Positions 27,217 to 35,801 of a DNA stretch of 64,000 nt are shown here, one piece after another (position 1 is the stretch's first letter; each line of letters opens with the position of its first letter). Source of the stretch: an uncultured Myxococcales bacterium. Its GTDB lineage: Bacteria > Myxococcota_A > UBA9042 > DTJE01. The translations under genes were made by a program, and so were the position numbers. Location of the stretch: assembly GCA_937975765.1 (NCBI GenBank), contig CALJUR010000121.1, positions 1 through 64,000 on the forward strand, in the 5' to 3' direction. Below the pieces are notes generated by a model, which worked only from the letters and a program-made list of their open reading frames with translations, searched no databases and was not told the origin of the DNA.

Positions 27217-28557
27217 CTACCGGATGTCCAGCGTCACGACCGCGCCGCCTTCGACCGGGAACGCGCCCAGCCTGGCGGCGAGATCGGGGGTCGCACCCGG
27301 CCGCCCGGCCCGCGCGGCCTCCCGCGGCCTGGCCACGTCCACGATCCCCCAGACCAGTCCGGCAACGGCCGCCGCGCCCCCGACGGCATACATGGCGATC
27401 GACGCCGTCTCGTAGGTGTCGGCGTTGGACTGGTGTTCCAGGGCCTCGGACCGGGTCATCTTGATGGTGCCGTCCGTGTACTGGCTGGCCTTCTCCACCT
27501 TGGACCGCTCGGACGAGGTCGCCCAGGTCAGCACGCCGCCCGTCACCAGTGCGGCCGCACCGATTCCCAAGGTCACCCACGGCCAGGGGGAAGGGGCCGA
27601 TACCGCGGGCACGGACCGGACGGCGACCGGGGAGGTGCGGCCGCCGATGCCCGGCACCGGCTGGGCCGTCGGCAGTTTCACGGATTTCCCGGTCGCGGGC
27701 CTGGGCGCCTCGGGCCCCTTCGGCGGGGTCTCGGCCGGCCGGGCCGCCACCACCGGGGGAGGAGGCAGGGGAGGCTCCGGCTTCACGGCTTCCATCGTGA
27801 CCGGCAGCCGCAGGTCCTGTCCGGACAGGACCTGGATCGTCTTCGTCCACGGGACGAAGCCGTCGGCATGCATCTCGAGCACGTGGCGCCCCGGTTCAAC
27901 GGAAATCGGCCCCGCCAGCGGCACCGTGCCGACGATGTTGCCATCCATCCTCACCAGGGTGCCCTTCTGCGTGCAGTCCAGCACCAGTGTCCCGGGCCGG
28001 ACCTTCAGGGACACCTGCAGGGGGACCTCCCCGCCGGCCGGCACCTCGATCCGCGATTCCTGCGGCTGGTAGCCGTCGCGACGAACCGCGACCTGGTGGG
28101 AGCCCCGCTTCAGTTCCAGCGCCTTCCCCGGCGGAAGCTTCGCGACCACCCCGTCGATCTCGACGATCGCGTCCGGCGGGTCGACCTTCAGGACCAGGCG
28201 CCCCGGGTACCGGTCCAGCAGCGACTCGAGCCACCCCCGCACCTTGTCCTTCACGGGCTCGTCCAGCGGGGACGCCAGCAGGGCATCGTACTCGGCCCAG
28301 GCCCGCTTCAGGTTCCCCTTCTTGTCGTGGATGCGGGCGATGTTCAGCCGCAGCAGCGGGTCCGGGTCCAGGTCGTAGGCCTTGACGTACAGTTCCAGCG
28401 CCTGGTCCAGCTTGCCCTCTTCGTAGAAGTACCTGGCGCTGTCCGCCAGGGCCCGGGCCGTCCGCGCGTTGTCGTCCTCGGCCTGCGCCGGCACCGCGAG
28501 GAAGGACGACAGGATCGCTCCCACGGCCACGGATCGGGCGATGGAATGGATGTCCAA
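27217..28557 (-). CDS. Exported TPR and PEGA domain protein with C-terminal membrane segments
   Basis: This 446-aa protein uses TTG 28557, placed 5 nt after GAGGTGA; no ATG gives the signal peptide (SVAVGAILSSFLAVPAQAED). TPR-like helices (about 30-100, YFYEEGKLDQALELYVKAYD) are followed by three PEGA-type repeats (LVLKVDPPDAIVEIDG, KRGSHQVAVRRDGY, VRMDGNIVGTVPLAG, HADGFVPWTKTI; about 115-265). A Pro-rich stretch and two hydrophobic segments come next (WPWVTLGIGAAALVTGGVLT, then SIAMYAVGGAAAVAGLVWGI). The PEGA repeats resemble those on the kinase at 9396. This TPR+PEGA type is common in Myxococcota, and its role is unproven. Confidence 0.8.
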   Translation of the reverse strand: MDIHSIARSVAVGAILSSFLAVPAQAEDDNARTARALADSARYFYEEGKLDQALELYVKAYDLDPDPLLRLNIARIHDKKGNLKRAWAEYDALLASPLDEPVKDKVRGWLESLLDRYPGRLVLKVDPPDAIVEIDGVVAKLPPGKALELKRGSHQVAVRRDGYQPQESRIEVPAGGEVPLQVSLKVRPGTLVLDCTQKGTLVRMDGNIVGTVPLAGPISVEPGRHVLEMHADGFVPWTKTIQVLSGQDLRLPVTMEAVKPEPPLPPPPVVAARPAETPPKGPEAPRPATGKSVKLPTAQPVPGIGGRTSPVAVRSVPAVSAPSPWPWVTLGIGAAALVTGGVLTWATSSERSKVEKASQYTDGTIKMTRSEALEHQSNADTYETASIAMYAVGGAAAVAGLVWGIVDVARPREAARAGRPGATPDLAARLGAFPVEGGAVVTLDIR

Positions 28558-28587
28558 GCGCTCACCTCGGGATGCTGACGGAATCCG

Positions 28588-28596
28588 GTTATACCA
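28588..28596 (-). promoter_or_regulatory. Candidate extended -10 promoter of the TPR/PEGA gene
   Basis: On the minus strand TGGTATAAC (28596-28588) lies 30 nt before TTG 28557, back to back with the plus-strand promoter at 28621-28650. Confidence 0.45.
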
Positions 28597-28620
28597 CGAG
28601 TCCCAGGGAGCGATCCTTCC

Positions 28621-28650
28621 CTGACCATCCCTCGGGGTCTCCGGTACAAT
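28621..28650 (+). promoter_or_regulatory. Candidate promoter of the choice-of-anchor-like lipoprotein
   Basis: CTGACC (28621-28626) and TACAAT (28645-28650) are separated by 18 nt. The -10 lies 31 nt before ATG 28682. Confidence 0.5.
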
Positions 28651-28681
28651 TCCTTCCCGGCAGGAAAGAGGCAGGGAACCG

Positions 28682-30646
28682 ATGCAGATCCGGATGCCTT
28701 CCGGGCGCGATCCGTTCGCGCTGGTCATGCTGGTCTTCGCCCTCGCCCTGGCGGGGTGCCGTTCGAACCTCGTGGACGGGTCGCGGTTCGCCTGCGACCC
28801 CTTGGAACCGGACACCTGCGGAGAAGGCTGGACCTGCCTGCCGACGGAGGCCCGGGGCGGGACCTCTTCGTACGCCGGCGTCTGCGTGCGGAATGCGGCG
28901 CTGGAGGATCTGCCCGATTCGGGAATTCCCGGCGGGGACGCAGAGGAGACCGCCTGCCCCCGCATCGAGACCTCGCCGTCCGGGATCCTGGACCTCGGGT
29001 ACGTGGCCGAGGGGGCCAGCCGGATCGACTCGTTCGTGATCTCGAACCTTGGCCTGGCTGCCCTGCACGTCACCTCGGTCTCCTTCGCGGGAGCCGCCGG
29101 GTTCAGCGTGCAGTGGCCTGGTGCACGCAAGGACGGATCGAGCGTCACCGAATGGCTGCCGTTCACCGCGGAGGGGCGCACGATGGGTTCGGACACATGC
29201 GAGGAGATCCGGGTTCCGGCCAACTCCTCGTCGTCCCCGATCCAGGTGAAGTACCAGGCGGCGGCCCCTGGCGAGGCCGTCGCGACCATGACCCTGTTCT
29301 CGGACGACCCGCGGTTCGACGCGTCCCAGGGGAGCGGGCTGGTCCTGGAACTGCGCGCCAACTTCGGCGGTCCGTGCCTGCGCGTCCTCCCGAGCCCGCT
29401 GGATTTCGGGACCGTGTTGATCGGCAGTGCGATGCCCGGGAAGACCGTCGGCGCCATCCTTGAGTCGTGCGGCGACCAGGATGTCCAGGTCTTCTCGATC
29501 GCGCTGGGCGAGCGATCCAACGCGGACTTCCAGCCGCCGGACCTGCGGCCACTGAGCACCTTCGACGAGACGCACCCCCTGACACTGGCGCCGGGCGTCC
29601 GGTCCGAGACCTTCCTCCTGACCTACCTGCCCCTCTCGGTGGAGACCGATGCCATCGGCCATGTGGTGCCCGACACCTGCACCCTCGTCGTGAAGAACTC
29701 GTCGCCGGTTCCGCTGCTGACGGTCCCGATGAAGGGGCTCGGCGTCCAGGCCTCGTGCGCCGTGTGCGAATTCACGATCCGCGACGGACAGTCCGGCCAT
29801 CTCGTGGAGGACTGCGATTCGATCCGGCCCATGACCGGCACCCGCCTCCTGTACCTGCAAGACCGGTCGTACGACCCGTCCTCGGCGCAAGGCGGGATCG
29901 CGCGGCACCTCTGGTCCGTCAGCCAACCGGCCGGCTCGGCGGCCACCTTCGACCCGAACCCCCTGTTCGCGTCGCCCACCTTCCAGCCGAACGTCGTCGG
30001 CGAGTACACGTTCACGCTGAAGGTCGAGAACAACCAGGGTTGTACCGACACGTGCTCGAAGAGGGTCTTCGTGCACCCTCCGCAAGGCTGCATCGTCGAA
30101 TTGACCTGGGACACGCCGACCGATCCCGATGAATCCGACACCTGCAGTCCACCGGGCCCGGCGTGCGGAAGCGACATGGACCTGCACGTCGCGCACCCGA
30201 TGGCCAGCAGTCCGGAACTGGATTCCACCGGTCAACCGTTCGGCTACTTCGACGAAGCCTACGACTGCTACTGGATGAACGCCCACCCGGTCTGGAACGC
30301 CGACCATTCCGCCGATCCGTTGTACCAGCCGAGCCTGGACCGGGACGACTGCGATGGTGCCGGCCCCGAGATCTTCTCCTACACGATCCCCGAGGACGGC
30401 CGGTGTTATCGCGTCGGCGTCCACTACTTCGACGACCACGGCTACGGCAGGTCGTACCCGACCCTCCGGGTGTTCGTCAACGACAGCACGCTCCTGTATG
30501 AAAAGACCCTGTCGAAGGGCATGAAGATGCTGGATCTGTGGGACGTCGGCCGAGTGTGCTGCACCGGCACGCAGCAGCCGTTCGTGGAATTCCGGACGGC
30601 CGCTCAGGAACCGGTCGTCGTCCCGAACTACGTGTCGCCCTTCTGA
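28682..30646 (+). CDS. Large Cys-rich lipoprotein with ASH/choice-of-anchor-D-like repeats
   Basis: This 654-aa lipoprotein has the lipobox ALAGC (Cys26). A short Cys-rich part follows (CGEGWTCLPTE). Two immunoglobulin-like repeats of the ASPM/SPD-2/Hydin type come next (about 95-360, LDLGYVAEGASRIDSFVISN, LDFGTVLIGSAMPGKTV). A PKD-like region (about 365-460, YTFTLKVENNQGCTDTCSK) leads to a C-terminal domain with DMDLHVAHPMA and VGVHYFDDHGYGRSYPTLRVF, which resembles the YfaP/DUF2135-type beta domain. It should be a surface or periplasmic binding protein. It diverges from the TPR/PEGA gene. The downstream 62 nt up to the insertion sequence hold nothing recognisable. Confidence 0.8.
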   Translation: MQIRMPSGRDPFALVMLVFALALAGCRSNLVDGSRFACDPLEPDTCGEGWTCLPTEARGGTSSYAGVCVRNAALEDLPDSGIPGGDAEETACPRIETSPSGILDLGYVAEGASRIDSFVISNLGLAALHVTSVSFAGAAGFSVQWPGARKDGSSVTEWLPFTAEGRTMGSDTCEEIRVPANSSSSPIQVKYQAAAPGEAVATMTLFSDDPRFDASQGSGLVLELRANFGGPCLRVLPSPLDFGTVLIGSAMPGKTVGAILESCGDQDVQVFSIALGERSNADFQPPDLRPLSTFDETHPLTLAPGVRSETFLLTYLPLSVETDAIGHVVPDTCTLVVKNSSPVPLLTVPMKGLGVQASCAVCEFTIRDGQSGHLVEDCDSIRPMTGTRLLYLQDRSYDPSSAQGGIARHLWSVSQPAGSAATFDPNPLFASPTFQPNVVGEYTFTLKVENNQGCTDTCSKRVFVHPPQGCIVELTWDTPTDPDESDTCSPPGPACGSDMDLHVAHPMASSPELDSTGQPFGYFDEAYDCYWMNAHPVWNADHSADPLYQPSLDRDDCDGAGPEIFSYTIPEDGRCYRVGVHYFDDHGYGRSYPTLRVFVNDSTLLYEKTLSKGMKMLDLWDVGRVCCTGTQQPFVEFRTAAQEPVVVPNYVSPF

Positions 30647-30708
30647 TCCCGGCGGCCGCAGCCCCTGGACCCGGCCTCCCAGGACGTCACGCGGGCGACC
30701 CTGGGGCC

Positions 30709-30712
30709 CTAG
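30709..30712. repeat. CTAG flank, left (possible target duplication)
   Basis: CTAG borders the left inverted repeat and matches 32669-32672. Confidence 0.6.
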
Positions 30713-30791
30713 TCCGAAGTTCCCGGGCGACACAAGCGACATCTCGCCGTACTGACAGAAGAATCTCTGGAAGTGCGTGCGCCGAGTCTGT

Positions 30792-32531
30792 CTACAGGGG
30801 CATCAGGCCGAGGAGTTCGAAGGCTCGCTGCTGGAGCGGTGTGGGCGGGCAGAGTTGGTCGAAGACGGCCTCTGGGGGTCCGCCGGGGACGCGGTAGCGG
30901 ACGCGTGCCTGGGTGGCGAGGTCCGCCAGCAGCGTCTCGAAACTGTGGATGGGCAGGTCGTCCGGCGTGGCCTGGGCGCGCTTCTTGGCCCTGACCGACT
31001 TGGACGGCGTGGCGGGTGCCACGGGATCCCGGGTGCGACGGTCGTCGTCGAGTTCCTCGTCGGTGAAGGTGATCGAAGCGAGCGCCCGCCGCATGGCCCA
31101 TTCGACGTAGTAGGCGAGCATGCAGAGGAAGACGTGGGCCCGGACGTGGTCCTCGGTGCGGTGAAAGATGGGCTGGACGCGCAGGTCGATGCCCTTGATG
31201 CAGCGGAAGGCCCGCTCGACCTGGGCGAGGCGCTTGTAGTCCCGCACGGCATCCTCGGCGGACAGACGCTCGGCGGGTTCGCTGGTCCGGATGACGTAGA
31301 TGCCGTCCAGTTGCGCCTCGCGCTGGATCGAGTCGTCGCGACGGCACCAGGTCAGCAGGCCGTCCTTGACCGTCACGTCGAAGTGCTTGGCGACCTTGAA
31401 GCGGTTGATCTTGCGGCCGACCCGCACGCCCGCCTCGGCGTCGTCCACCGGCGTCTTGCGCCTCGCGAGCCCGGCGGCGAGCCTCGTCAATTCCTTCTCG
31501 GTGCACGCCAGCAGGTCTTCCCGGGTCCGCCTGCGCTCGTCGGCCAGCAACGGGTTGAAGCAGGCGACCAGCCGCTCGCCGGGGAATTCCGGGGACGCGA
31601 TCTCGGCCAGGTTCTGCTGGTCAAAGATCGACAGATGCAAGGCTTCGCCTTCCACCAGCTTGCGGATCGATGCGCTGCGAAGCGCCGAGATCCACCCGAG
31701 TCCGGGATGCTCCTTCAGCTGGGTGATCTGCGCCTGCGTCAGCATGCCGCGGTCGCCGACCAGCACCGCCCGCTTCAGCCCGAAGCGGTCCCGAAGCGCG
31801 TTGACCTGGTCCGGCACCGTCGTCGGATCGCCCGTGTTGCCCGGGTACACCTGGATCGCGACCGGCCGCCCTTGCGCGTCCGTCAGCAGCCCGTAGGCGA
31901 TGACCTGGACGCTGCGCCGCCCGTCCTTGTCGTGGCCGATCCGCGCCAGCGGGCACGTCCGGCCCTCGTAGTGGCTGTTGCTCATGTCGTAGAGCACCTG
32001 CCCGCCCTCGGCCAGGTGCCGCTTCGCCAGCTTCTCCTCGATCCGTTCCTGCCGCTGCAGCAGCCAGTCCAGCGCCCCGTACAGTTCGTTCGCGCTCGCG
32101 TCCAGGAGCCCCAGGTCCGCGGCCAGCGTGCTCGACTTCCACAGCCGCACCGTCCCGAGCTTCGAGCACGGGTGCAGCACCCGCTCCGCGATCATCCCCA
32201 GCACCAGGTCCCGCTCCCGGCAGCCCCGCGTCGACAGCAGGTCCGCGATCCCCAGGTGCTTCATCGTCGCCAGCACCGCCCGGACATGGCCCGTCGGCAG
32301 GCTCGACTCCGTCACCAGGGCCTCGGAGGCCGGCACGAAGGTCTCCCCGGCCAGCGCACGACGGATCAGGTCGATCACCGGATTCGGCAACTCGGAGAGA
32401 TTCGCGACCGTCTCGTTGCGGACCTTGCCCCCGTCTCGCACCGTCCGTCGCAGCAGGTGGCACTCGTAGACCTTGTCCTTGTACTTCCGGCGGATGGTCG
32501 ATACGTGGACCGGGGGGCGTTTGGCTTTCAT
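30792..32531 (-). CDS. IS1634-family DDE transposase
   Basis: This 579-aa transposase belongs to the IS4 superfamily. The probable catalytic residues lie in LYDMSNSHYEG (first Asp), VLVGDRGML (second Asp) and the C-terminal signature YKRLAQVERAFRCIKGIDLR, the Y-(2)-R-(3)-E-(6)-R-like motif with the catalytic Glu. The length is typical and the frame is open throughout. ATG 32531 sits only 8 nt after the -10 hexamer (32544-32539), so the mRNA may have almost no leader. The reverse orientation of the gene relative to the left end places the promoter within 140 bp of the right end. Confidence 0.93.
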   Translation of the reverse strand: MKAKRPPVHVSTIRRKYKDKVYECHLLRRTVRDGGKVRNETVANLSELPNPVIDLIRRALAGETFVPASEALVTESSLPTGHVRAVLATMKHLGIADLLSTRGCRERDLVLGMIAERVLHPCSKLGTVRLWKSSTLAADLGLLDASANELYGALDWLLQRQERIEEKLAKRHLAEGGQVLYDMSNSHYEGRTCPLARIGHDKDGRRSVQVIAYGLLTDAQGRPVAIQVYPGNTGDPTTVPDQVNALRDRFGLKRAVLVGDRGMLTQAQITQLKEHPGLGWISALRSASIRKLVEGEALHLSIFDQQNLAEIASPEFPGERLVACFNPLLADERRRTREDLLACTEKELTRLAAGLARRKTPVDDAEAGVRVGRKINRFKVAKHFDVTVKDGLLTWCRRDDSIQREAQLDGIYVIRTSEPAERLSAEDAVRDYKRLAQVERAFRCIKGIDLRVQPIFHRTEDHVRAHVFLCMLAYYVEWAMRRALASITFTDEELDDDRRTRDPVAPATPSKSVRAKKRAQATPDDLPIHSFETLLADLATQARVRYRVPGGPPEAVFDQLCPPTPLQQRAFELLGLMPL

Positions 32532-32538
32532 GCACCCA

Positions 32539-32566
32539 ATTGTAGCCGTAGCGAACCGCTTGTCAA
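32539..32566 (-). promoter_or_regulatory. Consensus-like promoter of the transposase
   Basis: On the minus strand TTGACA (32566-32561) and TACAAT (32544-32539) are separated by 16 nt. The predicted start point, about 32532, is adjacent to the ATG at 32531. Confidence 0.65.
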
Positions 32567-32623
32567 GGATATTGTTGCGCGATTACTGGCTACATTTCGG
32601 CAGCAACAACTCCCGCTCGGGCC

Positions 32624-32637
32624 CGCCAGTGCTGGCG
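32624..32637. other. Short palindromic hairpin inside the insertion sequence end
   Basis: CGCCAG (32624-32629) and CTGGCG (32632-32637) form a 6-bp stem with a TG loop, between the right end and the transposase promoter. It could limit read-through from the kinase gene or form a protein-binding site. Confidence 0.35.
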
Positions 32638-32668
32638 CTGTAATGGTTTCAGGCGAGGGAACTTCGGC

Positions 32669-32672
32669 CTAG
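32669..32672. repeat. CTAG flank, right (possible target duplication, contains the kinase stop)
   Basis: CTAG borders the right inverted repeat. On the minus strand its TAG (32671-32669) is the stop codon of the kinase at 32669-34342. Confidence 0.6.
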
Positions 32673-34342
32673 TCGACGATCTCGTATCCCTTCTTGGGCG
32701 GCGGGGGTTTCTCCACGGGAGACGGGGGACGAACCGCAGGACGGACCTCGGGGGAGGACGGCTTCTCGACCTTCCGAACCGGGAACACCTTCGGGCGAGG
32801 CTCGACGCCGCCAGGCGAAGAGGGCACGGGCGTTCCAGGCGGGTTGGCGGGGGACGGGGAGGGGGCTGGCGAGATGCCGGCGGGGACGTCCGGCACCGCC
32901 GTCGGGGCTGCCCCGGAGTCTCCTGCCAAGTTCGCCCCTGGACCTGCCGGGCCGGGATCGGGCGGCAGGACCCGAACGTCCGGGTCCAGCGGCGTCGTGG
33001 CCGGGAGTGCGGACGGGGCAGGGACCTCCGGGGGCGTCGTGCCGATCGACGCCCAGACCACCGCGGCTCCCGCCAAGAGGGCCAGCACCGCCAGCACCGG
33101 CCACCACCGCCGCCGCCGGGGGAGGATCACCGACTCGGTCGGCTGGATCGACGAGTTCCTCTGCGCCTCGGAGACCTCCTCGTGCAGGGGGGGCTTCGCG
33201 ATCGGGAGGACCGGAACCCCGATGGGGGTGCCGCGCGGCCCCTGGCCCCTGGCCTCCCTCCCTTCCGGGCCGGGTTCCAGCACCACCTGGCGGGGCGTCC
33301 CCTCCGGGAGCCGCGAGCCCATCGGCTGCGTCACCATCGGGTCCATCCCGGAGGCCGGATCGACCGAGGAGGCCACCTGGCCCACCATCAGCAGCATCCG
33401 GAGACGTTCCAGTTCGCCTGCCACCTGGGGCGCGGTCGGTCGCCGCGCGGCGTCCTTGTCCAGCATGCGACGGATCAGACGCCTCATCTCGATCGAGACC
33501 TTGATCGAGGCCGGCAGGTCGGGGATCGGCTCGCGGACGTGGGCCATCAGGATGTTCAGCGGCGAGTCGCTGTCGTACGGCTTGCGGCCGGACAACGCCT
33601 CGAACAGCATGACGCCCAGCGCGTACACGTCCACGGCCGGCGACAGTTGCCGGGAACCGGACGCCTGCTCGGGCGACATGTAGTGCGGGGTGCCGACGAC
33701 CGCGCCGGTACGGGTGACGCTGGACTCGCCCGACGATCCGGACAGGAACTTCGCGATGCCGAAATCGAGGACCTTGACGAAATCCGGGTCCCCGAACGCG
33801 TCCACCAGCATGACGTTGTCGGGCTTCAGATCCCGGTGCGCCAGCCCCGCGGCATGGGCCTCGGACAGCGACTGGGCGATCTCGCAGAAGACCTTGGCGA
33901 CGCGGACCTCGGACAGGCGCTCGTCGCCGCGCAGGAACTTCCCCAGCGTCTTGCCCGCCAGGAACTCCAGCACCATGTACAGGTCGCCGTTCTCCGACTC
34001 CCCGAAGTCGAAGACGCGGATCGTGTGCGGATGGGTCAGCAGGCTGGCCGCCCGCGCCTCGCGGTGGAACCGCTTGGCCGACTCCATGTCCGCGGCGCTC
34101 TCCGCCCGGATCACCTTGATGGCGACCACCTGGCCGGTCGCGAGCTGCACTCCCCGGTAGACCGTTCCCATCCCGCCCCGGCCGATGCTGGACTCGATCC
34201 GGTAGCGGCCGTCCAGCACGGTGCCCAACAGGGGATCGCGGATGTCGCCGATGCGCCGCTCCCGCAGGGTGCGATGACCGCACTTCGGGCACAGCATGTC
34301 GTCGGTGGGGGTTTCGCAATCCGGGCAGATGCGCGAAGCCAT
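32669..34342 (-). CDS. Membrane Ser/Thr protein kinase with N-terminal zinc ribbon
   Basis: This 557-aa kinase starts at ATG 34342 behind AGGAG. An N-terminal zinc ribbon (CPDCETPTDDMLCPKCG, about 6-22) precedes the kinase domain: GRYRIESSIGRGGMGTVYRG, VAIKVIR, HRDLKPDNVML, LDFGIAKF and YMSPEQASG. A Pro-rich juxtamembrane stretch leads to one membrane segment (about 411-430, WWPVLAVLALLAGAAVVWAS). A Pro/Ser-rich extracytoplasmic tail of about 125 residues ends KKGYEIVD. The stop TAG lies in the CTAG at the edge of the insertion sequence. Because CTAG is present on both sides of the element, the stop would also exist without it, so the protein seems intact. Confidence 0.92.
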   Translation of the reverse strand: MASRICPDCETPTDDMLCPKCGHRTLRERRIGDIRDPLLGTVLDGRYRIESSIGRGGMGTVYRGVQLATGQVVAIKVIRAESAADMESAKRFHREARAASLLTHPHTIRVFDFGESENGDLYMVLEFLAGKTLGKFLRGDERLSEVRVAKVFCEIAQSLSEAHAAGLAHRDLKPDNVMLVDAFGDPDFVKVLDFGIAKFLSGSSGESSVTRTGAVVGTPHYMSPEQASGSRQLSPAVDVYALGVMLFEALSGRKPYDSDSPLNILMAHVREPIPDLPASIKVSIEMRRLIRRMLDKDAARRPTAPQVAGELERLRMLLMVGQVASSVDPASGMDPMVTQPMGSRLPEGTPRQVVLEPGPEGREARGQGPRGTPIGVPVLPIAKPPLHEEVSEAQRNSSIQPTESVILPRRRRWWPVLAVLALLAGAAVVWASIGTTPPEVPAPSALPATTPLDPDVRVLPPDPGPAGPGANLAGDSGAAPTAVPDVPAGISPAPSPSPANPPGTPVPSSPGGVEPRPKVFPVRKVEKPSSPEVRPAVRPPSPVEKPPPPKKGYEIVD

Positions 34343-34362
34343 CGGGACTCCTGGCGGGCGGG

Positions 34363-34371
34363 AGTATACCA
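34363..34371 (-). promoter_or_regulatory. Candidate extended -10 promoter of the zinc-ribbon kinase
   Basis: On the minus strand TGGTATACT (34371-34363) lies 20 nt before ATG 34342. The -35 region is weak. Confidence 0.5.
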
Positions 34372-34475
34372 CGACGGGATTCCGGATCGCTTCCCGCCAC
34401 CTCCCCGATTCGCCTACCCCTTCGCCGAACGATTGTGCTAGGTTTCGGCCGGTCCGTCTGGAGCATGGAGGCGAC

Positions 34476-35801
34476 ATGGCGAACGGCGTTCTCCCGTTGA
34501 AGGCGTTCCGGTACGATCCGAAGGTGGTCGGCGACCTGGGCCAGGTGCTGGCCCCGCCGTACGACGTGATCTCCCCGGAGCAGCAGCAGGAACTGTACCG
34601 GCGGCACCCGGCGAACGTGGTGCGGCTGATCCTGGGCGTCCAGGAGCCGGGCGACACCGACTCCGACAACCGGTACACCCGTTCGCGCGCGGACCTGCAG
34701 GCGTTCCTGCAAGGCGGAGCCATCCGGCGCGACACGCGCGACGCGTTCTACGTGTACGAGCAGACCTTCGCGCTGCCCGACGGCCGCACGGTGACCCGTC
34801 GCGGCATCGTGGGCCGCTGGCGCATCCGGGAGGAGGGCGGCCTGCTGGCCCACGAGCGCACGCTGGACGGGCCGAAGCAGGACCGGTTCCGGCTGTTTTG
34901 CGCCACGAAGGTCGTCTGCTCGCAGGTCTTCACGTTCTACTCGGACCCCCGGCGGCAGGTCGACGCCATCCTGGCCGGGCCCGGCGTGATGGAGCCCGCC
35001 ACCGAGTTCACCTGCGAGGATGGCGTGACGCACCGGCTGTCGCTGGTCACCGCGCCCGACGCAGTCTCGCGCCTGTCGGAGGTCCTGTCGGGCTTCACCC
35101 AGTTCATCGCCGACGGGCACCACCGCTTCGAGACCACGAAGAACTACCGGACCGCCCGGCGGGCCGAGGTCGGCAACCCGACCGGCGAAGAGCCCTTCAA
35201 CTTCGCGTCCGTGTACATGGCCAACACGCACCAGGACGGCCTGGTGATCCTGCCGATCTACCGGCTGCTGCACGGGGTCGAGGGCTTCGACGCCGGCCGG
35301 TTGCTGGCCGCGCTGGCGGACGAATGCGAGATCCGGCCCGCGGGCGACGACATCCGTGAGGCGCACAAGTCCCTGGCCGTCTCCGGGGCGATCGGCCCGT
35401 CCTTCGCGATCTGGCTGGAGGGCCGCGGCTGGCAACTGGTCCGCGTGCGTCCCGAGGCCCAGGCGGCCTTCCTGCGCGACAGCGGGCTGCACCCGTCGGT
35501 GGCCGCCCTGGACGTCTCCTGGCTGCACCGGCGGGTCCTGACCGGCCTCCTGGGCATCACCGCGGAAGCCCAGGCCGCCCAGGCGAACCTGGACTACCGG
35601 CACTCGGTCGAGGAGGTCGCCGGGACGCTGGCGGACTACTCCGGCCGGTACCAGGCGGCCGTGCTGCTGAACCCCGTCAAGGTCGAACAGATCGAGGCCG
35701 TTGCGGCCGCCGGCCAGCGCATGCCCCAGAAGTCCACGTTCTTCTACCCGAAGATCATCTCGGGCCTGGTGATCCACCCCCTGGAGGACCAGGTGCCGTG
35801 A
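34476..35801 (+). CDS. DUF1015 family protein
   Basis: This 441-aa cytoplasmic protein carries the DUF1015 hallmarks: LPLKAFRYDPKVVGDLGQVL, APPYDVISPEQQ, FYVYEQTFALPDGR, the conserved FIADGHHRFETTKNY and the C-terminal NPVKVEQIEAVAAAGQRMPQ, then KSTFFYPK. The family is widespread and uncharacterised; ADGHHR is its invariant core and looks like a ligand or metal site. ATG 34476 follows GGAGGCG; an ATG at 34465 is out of frame. Possible -10 TGCTAGGTT (34436-34444). Its stop overlaps the methylase start (GTGA), so the two are translationally coupled. Confidence 0.9.
   Translation: MANGVLPLKAFRYDPKVVGDLGQVLAPPYDVISPEQQQELYRRHPANVVRLILGVQEPGDTDSDNRYTRSRADLQAFLQGGAIRRDTRDAFYVYEQTFALPDGRTVTRRGIVGRWRIREEGGLLAHERTLDGPKQDRFRLFCATKVVCSQVFTFYSDPRRQVDAILAGPGVMEPATEFTCEDGVTHRLSLVTAPDAVSRLSEVLSGFTQFIADGHHRFETTKNYRTARRAEVGNPTGEEPFNFASVYMANTHQDGLVILPIYRLLHGVEGFDAGRLLAALADECEIRPAGDDIREAHKSLAVSGAIGPSFAIWLEGRGWQLVRVRPEAQAAFLRDSGLHPSVAALDVSWLHRRVLTGLLGITAEAQAAQANLDYRHSVEEVAGTLADYSGRYQAAVLLNPVKVEQIEAVAAAGQRMPQKSTFFYPKIISGLVIHPLEDQVP

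Larger units (their letters stand above)
30713..32668 (-). mobile_element. IS1634-family insertion sequence
   Basis: This complete element is 1956 bp with one transposase gene. The ends match: TCCGAAGTTCCC (30713-30724) against GCCGAAGTTCCC read inward from 32668 (32668-32657), 11 of 12 identical. Both ends are bordered by CTAG (30709-30712, 32669-32672). CTAG may be a 4-bp target duplication or the outer tip of 16-bp repeats (15 of 16 identical); because CTAG is palindromic, the sequence cannot decide. The right-hand CTAG contains the stop codon of the kinase gene. The element looks intact and its transposase is uninterrupted. Confidence 0.88.
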
